Of a stretch of 64,000 nt of DNA, positions 1-9,437 are shown in pieces. Below the pieces are notes generated by a model. It saw only the letters and a program-made list of their open reading frames with translations, was not told the origin of the DNA and made no database searches. A program made the translations under genes and the position numbers. The first letter of the stretch is position 1, and each line of letters starts with the position of its first letter. Origin of the DNA: Pseudonocardiales bacterium (GTDB lineage: Bacteria; Actinomycetota; Actinomycetes; Mycobacteriales; Pseudonocardiaceae); the NCBI GenBank assembly GCA_019243635.1, contig JAFAUB010000008.1:1-64000 (forward strand), read 5' to 3'.

Positions 1-126
1 TGCCATCGGTGTCAGTCATGCCATCGGTGTCAGTCATGCCATCGGTGTCAGTCATGCCATCGGTGTCAGTCATGCCATCGGTGTCAGTCATGCCATCGGT
101 GTCAGTCATGCCATCGGTGTCAGTCA
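1..126. repeat. 18-bp tandem repeat, 7 perfect copies
   Basis: Seven consecutive identical copies of TGCCATCGGTGTCAGTCA open the window, and the array may continue beyond base 1. The unit length is a multiple of three, so a change in copy number would not alter a reading frame. On the minus strand each unit reads ATG ACT GAC ACC GAT GGC (MTDTDG). The first unit supplies the stop codon of the membrane protein gene that ends at 120. Confidence 0.95.
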
Positions 127-127
127 T
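1..127 (-). CDS. Possible repeat-encoded ORF, coupled to the upstream gene and running off the window
   Basis: An ATG at 127 on the minus strand overlaps the stop of the preceding membrane protein gene (ATGACTGA arrangement). It stays open through all seven repeats to the window edge, encoding the hexapeptide MTDTDG seven times with an in-frame ATG in every unit. No Shine-Dalgarno sequence is seen, so translation would depend on coupling or on a later start. It could equally be a non-coding repeat in which the real downstream gene starts outside the window. No function can be assigned. Confidence 0.3.
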   Translation of the reverse strand, partial: MTDTDGMTDTDGMTDTDGMTDTDGMTDTDGMTDTDGMTDTDG

Positions 128-596
128 GCCAGTGGCGCTGGTGGGGATAAGCGACGTTCATCCCGGTGACGACCGAGAAGTGCAGGGCGACGAACAGCGC
201 GGCGAGCGCTATTGCGAAGGTGCCCAGGGCGTAGTCCCACCGGTCGACCAGCTGCGGCAGACCGGGCAGGCCCACGGTGCGGCTGGCGAGGTACGTCGCG
301 CTGGACACCGCCGACACCACGGCGCCCAGCGCCCAGCCGAACCGGACCAGCCCCGGCCGGCGCCCGAGCACCATGCACACCGCGGCCAGCAACGCGGCCG
401 AGAGGAGCAGCCCGACAGACGCCACCAGGTAGGCCGGCAGCGGGAAGCCACCGGCCAGCCAGTACAACCGGATCGCCGCAATGCCGAGCAGCAGCACGAT
501 GCCCAGCGCCGTCGTCAGCCGAGGGCCGTTGAAAGCGAAGTACCGGTAGAAGGAGACGAGCTTGCCCATACCCGTCCACCGGAGCACAGTGGTCAT
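120..596 (-). CDS. Small multi-pass membrane protein of unknown function
   Basis: The protein has about 158 aa with four hydrophobic segments (beginning TALGIVLLLGIAAIRLYWL, YLVASVGLLLSAALLAAV, FGWALGAVVSAVSSATYLA and ALGTFAIALAALFVALHF). It is probably an integral membrane protein of the cytoplasmic membrane. The ATG at 596 was chosen because GGGGAG lies 7 nt upstream; an ATG at 602 is too close to that site, and the longer frame back to 746 runs through a repeat-containing leader. It ends inside the 18-bp repeat array. I do not recognise a named family. Confidence 0.65.
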   Translation of the reverse strand: MTTVLRWTGMGKLVSFYRYFAFNGPRLTTALGIVLLLGIAAIRLYWLAGGFPLPAYLVASVGLLLSAALLAAVCMVLGRRPGLVRFGWALGAVVSAVSSATYLASRTVGLPGLPQLVDRWDYALGTFAIALAALFVALHFSVVTGMNVAYPHQRHWHD

Positions 597-688
597 CGAC
601 ATACTCCCCGACGCGGTACTGTCTCGTGCCGGCTCTCCACCTACGCCGGCAGTTGGCGACCTGTCAACCACTCGCCACACGGCCCTGC

Positions 689-740
689 GGTGTTCCACAC
701 CGCGATACCGCTTCGGCGCGGTGTTCCACACCGCGATACC
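689..740. repeat. Two direct copies of a 21-bp motif containing a GGTGT-N3-ACACC dyad
   Basis: Identical 21-bp copies lie at 689-709 and 720-740 (start-to-start distance 31 bp), each beginning with the dyad GGTGTTCCACACC and ending CGCGATACC. They lie 93 bp upstream of the membrane protein start at 596, just downstream of the asd stop at 780. Paired dyads at helical-phase-like spacing look like regulator binding sites, but the regulator is unknown. Confidence 0.6.
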
Positions 741-779
741 CACCATCCGCCGCGGCCAAACCTGGTGTGGGAACCCGAG

Positions 780-1906
<1,127 letters not shown>

Positions 1907-1910
<4 letters not shown>

Positions 1911-3169
1911 CGGCCGGTCCCGGCGTAGACGACGGCCTGCGTGTCGCCGCCCAGTTCGAACGCCTCGTGGATCGCGCGCACCGCGTCGTCCAGCTGTTCG
2001 GCCCGGACCAGCACCGAGATCCGGATCTCCGAGGTGTTGATGGTCTCGATATTGACCCCGGCCTGGGCGAGCGCCTCGCAGAACCGCGCGGTGACCCCCG
2101 GGTGTGAACGCATCCCCGCGCCGATCAGCGACACCTTGCCGACATGGTCATCGCACAGCACGTCGGCGAAACCGATCCGCGACTGCATCGCGCGCAGGGC
2201 CTTGACCGCAGCGGGTGCGTCGAGCTTGGGCAGCGTGAAGGTGACGTCGGTGCGGCCGTCGCTGTGCGAGATGTTCTGCAGCACCATGTCGATATTGATC
2301 TCGGCATCGGCGATCACCCGGAAGATATGGGCGGCCTTGCCCAGCTCGTCGGGCACCCCGATGACGGTGATCTTCGACTCGGAACGGTCGTGCGCGACGC
2401 CGGTGAGCATGGCCTGTTCCACGGTGAGATCCTCCACTGACCCAGACACCATGGTGCCGTGGTTCCGGCTATACGACGAGCGGACGTGGACCACGATGTG
2501 GTTGCGCCGGGCGTACTCGACGCAGCGCAACATGAGCACTCGCGCCCCGCACGCCGCCATCTCCAGCATCTCCTCGTAGGTGATGGTGTCGAGCTTGCGG
2601 GCATCAGGCACGATCCGCGGGTCGGCGGAGTACACGCCGTCGACATCGGTGTAGATCTCGCACACGTCCGCCCGCAGCGCGGCCGCCAGCGCGATCGCGG
2701 TGACATCGGAGCCGCCCCGACCCAACGTGGTGACGTCCTTGGTGTCCTGGGCCACCCCCTGGAAACCGGCCACCAGCGCCACCGCGCCCTGGTCCAGCGC
2801 ATCGCGCACCCTGCTCGGCGTCACATCGATGATGCGGGCCCTGCCGTGCGCGGCGGTGGTGATCACTCCGGCCTGTGAGCCGGTGAAGGAGCGGGCCTCC
2901 ACACCCAAGGCATGCACCGCCATGGCGACCAGCGCGTTGGAGATCCGCTCGCCCGCGGTCAGCAGCATGTCGAGCTCACGCTGGTGTGGCTGGGGGGACA
3001 CCTGACCGGCGAGGTCGAGCAACTCGTCAGAGGTGTCACCCATCGCCGACACCACCACCACGACCTCGTTGCCGCGCTCGCGCGTCTCGACGATCCGTTC
3101 GGCTACCTTCTTGATCCGCTCAGCACTGTCCACCGATGAGCCGCCGTACTTCTGGACGACGAGCGCCAC
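1907..3169 (-). CDS. lysC: Aspartate kinase
   Basis: It phosphorylates aspartate, the first committed step of the aspartate family, and is normally feedback-controlled through ACT domains. The 420-aa protein has the KYGGSS motif at residues 8-13, the kinase domain to about residue 250, and two C-terminal ACT domains. Actinobacteria often produce a beta subunit from an internal in-frame start; the ATG of [16 protein letters not shown] lies in the right area. The start is GTG at 3169 with GGAGG 5 nt upstream. It forms an operon with asd (GTGA overlap). A strong hairpin ends only 25 nt upstream of the start. Confidence 0.95.
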
Positions 3170-3193
3170 GCCGACCTCCAGACAAGCAAGGAC

Positions 3194-3230
3194 GGGCCGT
3201 GCCCCCCTGGCGACCAGGGGGGCACGGCCC
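3194..3230 (-). terminator. Strong hairpin between the DUF4383 gene and lysC
   Basis: There is a perfect 17-bp stem with a 3-nt CGA loop. On the minus strand it lies 15 nt beyond the DUF4383 stop and is followed by a moderately U-rich tract (GTCCTTGCTTGTCT). It is positioned as the terminator of the DUF4383 gene, but it ends 25 nt before the lysC start, so it could also act on lysC mRNA. Confidence 0.85.
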
Positions 3231-3245
3231 TATGAACCTCGCAGC

Positions 3246-3716
3246 TTACGCGGTGACGGCTCGACGGCCGCCGAAGACTCTGAGCAGCCCGGTACCGAAT
3301 ACGATCGTCACCGCGGCTGTCACCAGGTGCAGGTAGTTGTCCGGGTCCGTGGGCGTGATGGCCAGCAGCGTGAGGTAGCCCATGAAACCGATGACGGTGG
3401 CCAGCGTGTAGACGCCGGCGATGGCGATGTTCAGACCCTCGTTCCCGGCGGCGGTGAGCGCGAACGCCCCCAGGAACCACAGCAGGCCGACCGCGATGTG
3501 CACGATGTTGTGGTAGGGGTTCAGCATGAAGATCCCCAGGAACGCGCGGCCGGGGACCAGCTCGGTCGGGTTACTGAAACCCGTGGTGTAGAACCCGATG
3601 ACCCCGCCCACGAAGTAGATGCTGCCGAGGACCATCGACGCGTTCTGCTCGAGTGTCCGCACTCTCCTGGGCTGGAGCTTGATCCCGAACTTGTCCTCTG
3701 GACTAGCAAACGTCAT
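3246..3716 (-). CDS. DUF4383 domain-containing membrane protein
   Basis: The 156-aa protein has four hydrophobic helices (around MVLGSIYFVGGVIGFYTTGF, NIVHIAVGLLWFLGAFALTA, LNIAIAGVYTLATVIGFMG and LHLVTAAVTIVFGTGLL). The conserved FMLNPYHNIVHIAVGLLW segment is typical of actinobacterial DUF4383 proteins, whose function is unknown. The ATG at 3716 is preferred because GGAAGGGGA lies 6 nt upstream; an in-frame extension to 3755 has no comparable site. It appears to be transcribed alone, ending at the hairpin before lysC. Confidence 0.85.
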   Translation of the reverse strand: MTFASPEDKFGIKLQPRRVRTLEQNASMVLGSIYFVGGVIGFYTTGFSNPTELVPGRAFLGIFMLNPYHNIVHIAVGLLWFLGAFALTAAGNEGLNIAIAGVYTLATVIGFMGYLTLLAITPTDPDNYLHLVTAAVTIVFGTGLLRVFGGRRAVTA

Positions 3717-4077
3717 GTCCGTCCCCTTCCACTCGACATCAACTCCACTCGACATCGACGACTCGACGGTGAGGTGCGCAGGCCCGCGTAGCGCCCCTAG
3801 GCCTCAATGTCCCTCTGTCCATGTCCCTGACACGCACTTCGGCTCACGACGGCCCCCAGTTCACCTGCCAGCCGACAAATCACCCTATCGGATGCTGACA
3901 GTCGGTAACCAGCGGTGTGCGCGCAGTGTCACCCGACCCCGCAGTGTCGCCTGACCCCGCCATCCGGCCCTCCCGCCCGTCGGCGGACGCATCCCCCATC
4001 TCGCTAGTGGGGTGGTCCCGGGGCGGTCACGCCGCGCAAGTACGATGCTGCCCTCCGTCACGAAGGAAGTGGGCACT
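3717..4077. other. Divergent intergenic region
   Basis: This gene-free stretch of about 360 bp lies between the DUF4383 gene (minus) and a membrane-anchored protein (plus). An imperfect direct repeat (CGCAGTGTCACCCGACCC and CGCAGTGTCGCCTGACCC) lies near 3920-3960. No RNA gene is recognised. Confidence 0.5.
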
Positions 4078-4737
4078 ATGGCTGATCTGTGGAACGCCCT
4101 CCGCAGGAGACGGGCGCTGGTCATCGTCATCGGCGTGCTGCTGGCGGGCGGGCTGGGGACGTGTGGCGCGATATGGGGGCCGGGCTTGTTCAGCCATGAC
4201 CAGCCCGCGCAGGCGGCGAAGACGGCCAATACGGCGAACCGGGCGGACGTCCCGGCCAAGTCCACGTCCACGCCCGTCGGCTTCAGCGAGTTCCGCAGCG
4301 ACCAGGCCGGCTTCGAGATCGCCTACCCGTCCAACTGGACCAAGCTGAGCCCGAAGGACCCCCAGGTTCTGCTGCTGGCGTCACAGGGTACGCAGGACTC
4401 CTTCCTGGTGCGCGCCAGCGAGCTGCAGGACCCGGTGGGACCACAGCAGCTCCCGGCCGCCAGGCAGGTGACGGACCGGATTGTCACGTCCAACAAGTCG
4501 GTTCAGATGGTCACCGACCCGAAGCAGATCGAGCTGGGTGGGCTTCCCGGCTTCTTCTACTTCTACTCTTTCAAGGATCCCAGCACGGGGCTGGAGGGCG
4601 TGCACTCCCACTTCTTCCTGTTCAACGGCAAGACCATGATCAGCATGGTCTTCCAGAGCCTGCCCAGGGAACATTTCTCCGAGTCAGCCAAGACGTTCGA
4701 CCAGATCGCCGCCTCGTTCCGCACGCTGAAGAGATGA
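4078..4737 (+). CDS. Membrane-anchored PsbP/LpqN-like protein of unknown function
   Basis: The 219-aa protein has an N-terminal membrane anchor (ALVIVIGVLLAGGLGTCGAIW, about residues 13-33). A low-complexity Ala/Thr linker follows, then an extracytoplasmic domain beginning GFEIAYPSNWTKL. A domain that starts with Y/YP-x-x-W and contains an FYFYSF-type strand resembles the PsbP/LpqN-like fold seen in actinobacterial cell-envelope proteins; this is a resemblance, not a proven assignment. The ATG at 4078 is chosen because GAAGGAAG lies 8 nt upstream. It is a single gene, convergent with the maleylpyruvate isomerase-like gene. Confidence 0.6.
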   Translation: MADLWNALRRRRALVIVIGVLLAGGLGTCGAIWGPGLFSHDQPAQAAKTANTANRADVPAKSTSTPVGFSEFRSDQAGFEIAYPSNWTKLSPKDPQVLLLASQGTQDSFLVRASELQDPVGPQQLPAARQVTDRIVTSNKSVQMVTDPKQIELGGLPGFFYFYSFKDPSTGLEGVHSHFFLFNGKTMISMVFQSLPREHFSESAKTFDQIAASFRTLKR

Positions 4738-4745
4738 GGACCCGC

Positions 4746-5444
4746 TCAGATCCACCGGCCGAGCCGGGGTAGCCCGGCGGGCGCGGTGAGGCGGTCCCCG
4801 GTGCAGCGTCCGGTCAGCCAGCCGGCCAGCTGCTGCACCGGTCCCGAGATCGACAGCGGGACGCCGGTCTCGGGACCGAAAGTGACCGGCTCCCCGTCGG
4901 GAAGCCGTAGCTCGACGCGAGCCGAGACCCGGGTGTGCATCCAGCCGGCGACGTCTCGCACCAGCGCGGTGGCGATGTCCTCGGGCATACGGTCGATCTC
5001 CACGCCGGCGTCCAGGTCCACCAGGTGCAGCCATAGCTCGCGCACCCGCACCCACGGCACCGTCGAGGCGGGCAGTGGGCCATGCCTCGTGCTCACGGTG
5101 GCTTCCCAGTGATGCGAGGACAGCTCCCGCGCCGCGCCGGCGAACGCGGCTCCGGTGCGGCGGAGGTCGTCGAGCTGCTCAGTCCGGTCCCGCCCCGAAC
5201 CGGCCTCGATATCGGCGTCACGCTCCTGCACCGACGGGTACATCGGCGTCTCGATGCCGGTCCGAGCCCAGGTGAGCAGGCGGCACAGGCCCTCGGCGTT
5301 CCGGGCGAGGTGGGTGACCACGTGGCCGCGGCTCCAGCCGGGCAGCCGGGCGGGCCCGCGCAGGTCGGCCAGCTCCATCACGGTCCGCTCACACAGTGCC
5401 TGACCCTCCGAGACCCAGGACAGCTCCTTGTCCGGCCGGCTCAT
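4746..5444 (-). CDS. Maleylpyruvate isomerase family mycothiol-dependent enzyme
   Basis: The 232-aa protein belongs to the DinB/MDMPI-N superfamily, metal-dependent enzymes that use mycothiol. The N-terminal helical bundle has the GWSRGHVVTHLARN signature with its metal-ligand histidine, and LWLHLVDLDAG supplies another His. A C-terminal alpha/beta domain follows. The substrate is unknown. The gene follows purB: either a GTG at 5474 overlaps the purB stop (GTGA), or the ATG at 5444 is used. I prefer the latter because AGGA lies upstream and the family normally begins close to that point. Confidence 0.8.
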   Translation of the reverse strand: MSRPDKELSWVSEGQALCERTVMELADLRGPARLPGWSRGHVVTHLARNAEGLCRLLTWARTGIETPMYPSVQERDADIEAGSGRDRTEQLDDLRRTGAAFAGAARELSSHHWEATVSTRHGPLPASTVPWVRVRELWLHLVDLDAGVEIDRMPEDIATALVRDVAGWMHTRVSARVELRLPDGEPVTFGPETGVPLSISGPVQQLAGWLTGRCTGDRLTAPAGLPRLGRWI

Positions 5445-5470
5445 GCCACCCCATCCTAGGAGATCGCCCC

Positions 5471-6886
5471 TCACACGATCGTGCCAGGACGGTAGGCGGC
5501 GGCTTCGGGATGGCGCGCGACGACCGTCGCCACCGTGGCGATGACCGCCGCCACCTGCTCGGCGGCGGCCCCGGTGAACGGCAGCCGGTCGGGGAGCAGC
5601 GCGTCCAGGTCGGCCCGGTCCAGCGGCAGCCTGTCGTCGTTCGCGAGCCGGTCGAGCAGGTCGTTACCGGCGCCCTTCTCCCGCATCGCCAACGCGACCG
5701 CGACGGCGTGCTCTCTGATCACCGCGTGCGCGCTCTCCCGTCCCATCCCGGCACGCACCGCCGCGAGGAGCACCTTCGTGGTGGCCAGGAACGGCGCGTA
5801 GCGCTTCAGCTCCCGCTCGATCACCGCCGGGTAGGCACCGAGCTCGTCGAGCACCGTGAGGAAGGTCTCGACCAGGCCGTCGAAGGCGAAGAACGCGTCG
5901 GGAAGCGCGACCCGGCGCACCACCGAATCCGACACGTCACCCTCGTTCCACTGCGAGCCGGACAGCTCGGCCACCATCGAGGTGTACCCGCGGAGCACCA
6001 CGGTCAGGCCGTGGACGCGCTCACAGGAACGGGTGTTCATCTTGTGCGGCATGGCGCTGGAGCCGACCTGGCCGGCCTGGAACCCCTCGGTCACCAGCTC
6101 GTGACCGGCCATCAGTCGGATCGTGGTCGCCAGCGACGACGGCGCGGCGGCCAGCTGCACCAGGGTGCTGAGGACCTCATGGTCCAGCGATCGCGGATAA
6201 ACCTGCCCGACGCTGGTGAGCACCCGGCCGAAGCCCAGGTGCTCAGCCACCCGACGCTCCAGGGCCGCCAGGGCGGACGGGTCACCACCGAGGAGATCCA
6301 GCGTGTCCTGAGCGGTACCCATCGGGCCCTTGACTCCGCGTAGCGGGTAGCGGACCAGCAGCTCCTCCAGGCGGGTGAAGGCCACCAGCAGCTCGTCGGC
6401 CGCGCTGGCGAACCGCTTGCCCAGCGTGGTGGCCTGGGCCGCGACGTTGTGGCTGCGCCCGACCATCACCAGCTCGGCATACTCGGCGGCGCGACCCGCC
6501 AGCCGGGCGAGCAGCGCGACGCAGCGGTCCCGCACGTGCTCCAAGGAGCGACGGACCTGAAGCTGCTCGACGTTCTCCGTGATGTCCCTGGACGTCAGCC
6601 CCTGGTGAACCTCCTGGTGACCGGCCAGCGCGTTGAACTCCTCGATGCGCGCCGTGACGTCGTGGCGGCTCACCCGCTCCCGGGCCGCGATCGACTCGAG
6701 GTCGACCGTGCCCACGACCCGCTGATAGTCGTCGAGCGCCTGCTTGTCGACCCGCACCCCCAGATCGGCCTGGGCACGCAGCACCGCCAGCCACAGTTCC
6801 CGCTCGAGCACCACCTTGCGCTCAGGCGACCACAGCTGGACCAGCTCACCGGAGGCGTACCGCGCGGCCAGCACGTCGGGGATCAC
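5471..6886 (-). CDS. purB: Adenylosuccinate lyase
   Basis: It catalyses two eliminations of fumarate in purine synthesis (SAICAR to AICAR, adenylosuccinate to AMP). The 471-aa protein carries the fumarase/aspartase superfamily signature SSAMPHKMNTRSCER at about residues 275-290 and the helical core of the family. The start is set at the second of two tandem GTG codons (6886), because a TAAGCT box lies exactly 6 nt upstream of it, as expected for a leaderless transcript; the first GTG is at 6889. It is followed by the mycothiol-dependent enzyme gene in a probable two-gene operon. Confidence 0.95.
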   Translation of the reverse strand: MIPDVLAARYASGELVQLWSPERKVVLERELWLAVLRAQADLGVRVDKQALDDYQRVVGTVDLESIAARERVSRHDVTARIEEFNALAGHQEVHQGLTSRDITENVEQLQVRRSLEHVRDRCVALLARLAGRAAEYAELVMVGRSHNVAAQATTLGKRFASAADELLVAFTRLEELLVRYPLRGVKGPMGTAQDTLDLLGGDPSALAALERRVAEHLGFGRVLTSVGQVYPRSLDHEVLSTLVQLAAAPSSLATTIRLMAGHELVTEGFQAGQVGSSAMPHKMNTRSCERVHGLTVVLRGYTSMVAELSGSQWNEGDVSDSVVRRVALPDAFFAFDGLVETFLTVLDELGAYPAVIERELKRYAPFLATTKVLLAAVRAGMGRESAHAVIREHAVAVALAMREKGAGNDLLDRLANDDRLPLDRADLDALLPDRLPFTGAAAEQVAAVIATVATVVARHPEAAAYRPGTIV

Positions 6887-6892
6887 CACAGC

Positions 6893-6898
6893 AGCTTA
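6893..6898 (-). promoter_or_regulatory. -10 box of a leaderless purB transcript
   Basis: The minus-strand hexamer TAAGCT is separated by 6 nt (GCTGTG) from the GTG at 6886. The same hexamer-plus-6 spacing recurs at five other genes in the window. Confidence 0.55.
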
Positions 6899-7425
6899 CG
6901 ACGGGGTTCACCGAGCGTGTGCATGACGCAGGGTGGTCAGCCCCAGACTTACCCCCAGTCACCTTGGGCCTGGGATCAGCTCTTCGGAGCGCCGGGCCCA
7001 CCACACGACAACGCGAGTGGCCTGTGTGGATCCTGCTCGACCCCACGGCCAGCCCTTGACGGCCCGACCCAGCATGCTGGAGATTAGTGGCTGTTGCTAT
7101 GAGATGGCGGGATACTCGTGGAGATCGTCGTGCTGAGAAAGCTGAGGAGGTGCCTGTGGTGGGGCCTAGTGGCGAATGCCCAGCAGGCAGATCAAATGGA
7201 AAACGGCCGCCTTCCGGGTGGGTCTGCGGGGTTTCTGTATCCTCATTGACCTGCCGCCGACGTTCTCGTCGTCAGCCGCGCAGGTGATGGATTCACCCGG
7301 GGCCTTGCGGCTCCCTTTCCATTCATGCAAGGCTTAACGAAGAGCCGGTTGGATCGGCGTCATTTTGTAGCACACCTCGAGTCCTTGAGCGCATAGTGTT
7401 GCCACTCCCGAGAGTTGAGTCGGAC
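6899..7425. other. Intergenic boundary of the RiPP island; two overlapping small ORFs
   Basis: About 530 bp lie between purB and the SagB-like gene, with lower GC than the flanks toward 7250-7400. A plus-strand frame at 7118-7249 (GTG start, 43 aa, beginning MEIVVLRKLRRCLWWG and ending SAGFLYPH) overlaps another frame in which GTG near 7155 is preceded by GAGGAGG. Neither resembles a known precursor and neither is convincing alone. No tRNA is seen. Confidence 0.4.
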
Positions 7426-8013
7426 ATGACTCTGACCGATGCTCTGTGGTCGCGGCGATCGGCGTATAGTTTTGCGTGCAGGCCGCTTGAGCTCGGTTCG
7501 TTGAGCTCGTTGCTCCGGCTCGCCTTGGGGGTTGGTCGGCGTGTGGATGCGTACGGCGACCCACAGTATCCACTGAGCCTTGCCCCGAGCGCCGGGGGCC
7601 TTCGATCAGTGCGACCGTATGTGATCGTCCAACGGGCCGAAGGCCTGGAACTCGGCGTCTACCGATATGACGCCCCAGCACATGAACTGGAGCGGCTGAG
7701 TCAGGCGTGCGAGGAGCGCCGCCTGCGTGAGGTCTTCGTCCAGCCGGAGTTCGCGGAGCGCGCACCGGTGGTGATCGCGCTGGTTGCCGACTTGGAAACC
7801 GTGTTGCGAAAGTACACGTTGCGTCACTATCGGACGGTGCACGTGGACACCGGCCTGGCTGTTCAGAACCTGTACCCGGTCAGCACGGCACTGAGGCTTG
7901 CGGGCTGCGCAGTAGCGGGCTTCCACGACAGTGCGCTCGGTCGGGTTCTGGGCTTATCCCCTGGTCAGATCCCGACGCTGCTTTATGTAGTAGGGCACCG
8001 GCCGGGGACCTGA
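7426..8013 (+). CDS. SagB-type dehydrogenase (nitroreductase family)
   Basis: It is a predicted flavin-dependent azoline dehydrogenase that oxidises thiazolines/oxazolines to azoles in TOMM biosynthesis. The 195-aa protein has RRSAYSF near the N terminus (the R-R/S-x-R-x-F element of SagB nitroreductases), APSAGGLRSVRPYVIV, and YRTVHVDTGLAVQNLYPVSTALRLAGCAVAGFHD. The ATG at 7426 is used; a GTG at 7396 would add 10 residues. The protein lies at the short end of the family, consistent with a single nitroreductase domain. It is encoded opposite to the other modification genes and is convergent with the second YcaO gene (34-bp gap), so it would be expressed from its own promoter. Confidence 0.8.
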   Translation: MTLTDALWSRRSAYSFACRPLELGSLSSLLRLALGVGRRVDAYGDPQYPLSLAPSAGGLRSVRPYVIVQRAEGLELGVYRYDAPAHELERLSQACEERRLREVFVQPEFAERAPVVIALVADLETVLRKYTLRHYRTVHVDTGLAVQNLYPVSTALRLAGCAVAGFHDSALGRVLGLSPGQIPTLLYVVGHRPGT

Positions 8014-8047
8014 GTTCCGGTGTGGTGACGATGTCGTGCGCCCGTTG

Positions 8048-9433
8048 TCAGTGCGGGAGGGGGAGCTTTCGACGTTGGACCCCGAGCGTGGCAAGTTGCT
8101 CGGAAAAGCGGGCGCCACCGAGAAACGGCAGCCCCGCAGGGGAGTTCGAGTAGGTTCCGGTCACGAGGACGCGGACAACGTGAAGTCCGGCTGCCTGAAC
8201 ATCAGGTGTGGTCACCTCCACTGCGATGACCTGCTCGCCGGCGTCCGCGAAGCGCTGGACCATCGCCCGGACGCAGGATGCGGCTTCCGGCGTCTCCTCG
8301 GCGGGAGGAGACGCCGGCGCAGGGTCGGAGTTCGCCTCGGTCGTCGATCGCCGATCAGCGGTTTTCCACTCGTGCACGGCGTCAGCGAGCTCGGCCTCAA
8401 ACGCCGCGCGGTAGACAGGGTCGAGGAACATCTGTAGGTGGCAGCCGTAGTCCACGACGTCGCGGAGGTCGGCGCGGTAGGCGCGGGAGTAGTCGCGCTC
8501 CGCGCGCCAGGCCTTCAGCGGGCTGCCAGGATGGTGAGCGGCCCGGGCGAAGGGACCGGTGGGGTTGTCGTACTCGGCCATGAGAAGTTGCAGCTGTGGA
8601 GACTCTCCCAAAGCCTTGATCATGGAGCTGGTCGAGTTCGGTAGCGCGCCCATCCCGAGCGTGACGTATCCCGTTGTCGCGTCGATGACGACCGCACCGA
8701 CGACGGCCAACCTGTAGGCGTTGCCGAAGCCGAAGAACCGCACCGAGAGCGCGGAGCGCGGACCTTGGGCGAGACGGGCCAGCCACGGCGGTGGGTCGAG
8801 CGGACGCAGTCCTCCTCTTCCGGCCCAGCTCATGGTCATCGTGTCGCGTTCCACGACCTCGCGCAGGGCACTCCAACACGCGTTGGCGGTGGTGGTACCG
8901 GCCGCGAGACCGGCTTGCAGGATGGGGTTGGTGGGTGGGGCGTGGTGGTCTGCCATGGCCGTGATGTAGGAGGGCCACACCAGCGGGGCGGGTACCGCTA
9001 TCCGCTGCCCGGTGTGCAGGTCCCGGCCCTCTGTCCACTCGACCTCGAGGGCACGGGTAAAAGGCACGAAGGGAAAGCCGGGCTCAGCATGCTGGGCGGT
9101 GGAGAACAGCGCGAGGCGGGTCGGGTCAAGAGCCGCTATGCCGTCTGCTGCCAGCGTGTCATAGCTCGCCTTGCGCAGCCCGGGCGGGACCAAGTTTCCG
9201 CAGTACCGTTCGATGGCCTCTCCAATGGCTGACGCGGTTGCGGCGGCTTCATCGTTGAAGGCGTAACCCGCACCAGGCGCATCGCTGGCCCAAGGACTGA
9301 ACTGGATGGTGTCGGACAGGACGCTGCTGATGATCTGGAATGCCGGCGGGAAGTGGCGGGGGACCTTCGGTCGCTCCAGTCGGCGGATGATCCCTGTCCG
9401 CGAGTCGACGAGCTCGGGGTAGGTCGCGGCCAT
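8048..9433 (-). CDS. YcaO-type TOMM cyclodehydratase
   Basis: YcaO enzymes use ATP to activate backbone amides, cyclising Cys/Ser/Thr to azolines or forming amidines. The 461-aa protein carries the conserved ATP-binding GEAIERYCGN (about residues 68-77) and REVVERDTMTMSW, consistent with the ExxxE/Q-type Mg-ATP sites. It ends KLPLPH; azole-forming YcaO proteins typically end PxPxP, so this tail is close but not canonical. A low-complexity insertion rich in Pro/Glu (SDPAPASPPAEETPEAAS) lies near residue 370. The start at 9433 is 4 nt after the repaired end of the upstream CocE-YcaO frame, so the genes form one operon. Confidence 0.85.
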   Translation of the reverse strand: MAATYPELVDSRTGIIRRLERPKVPRHFPPAFQIISSVLSDTIQFSPWASDAPGAGYAFNDEAAATASAIGEAIERYCGNLVPPGLRKASYDTLAADGIAALDPTRLALFSTAQHAEPGFPFVPFTRALEVEWTEGRDLHTGQRIAVPAPLVWPSYITAMADHHAPPTNPILQAGLAAGTTTANACWSALREVVERDTMTMSWAGRGGLRPLDPPPWLARLAQGPRSALSVRFFGFGNAYRLAVVGAVVIDATTGYVTLGMGALPNSTSSMIKALGESPQLQLLMAEYDNPTGPFARAAHHPGSPLKAWRAERDYSRAYRADLRDVVDYGCHLQMFLDPVYRAAFEAELADAVHEWKTADRRSTTEANSDPAPASPPAEETPEAASCVRAMVQRFADAGEQVIAVEVTTPDVQAAGLHVVRVLVTGTYSNSPAGLPFLGGARFSEQLATLGVQRRKLPLPH

Positions 9434-9437
9434 ACGA

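Noticed and set aside
5396..6343. 315-aa plus-strand frame
   Set aside because: Antisense to purB.
7144..7280. Frame after GAGGAGG ending RRRSRRQPRR as a candidate precursor
   Set aside because: Arg-rich with no leader/core pattern; kept only as a low-interest finding.
9136..9437. C-terminal 100 residues of the uncorrected 950-aa frame
   Set aside because: They lie past the repaired YcaO stop and overlap the second YcaO gene in another frame; Arg/Ser/Pro-rich shadow sequence.
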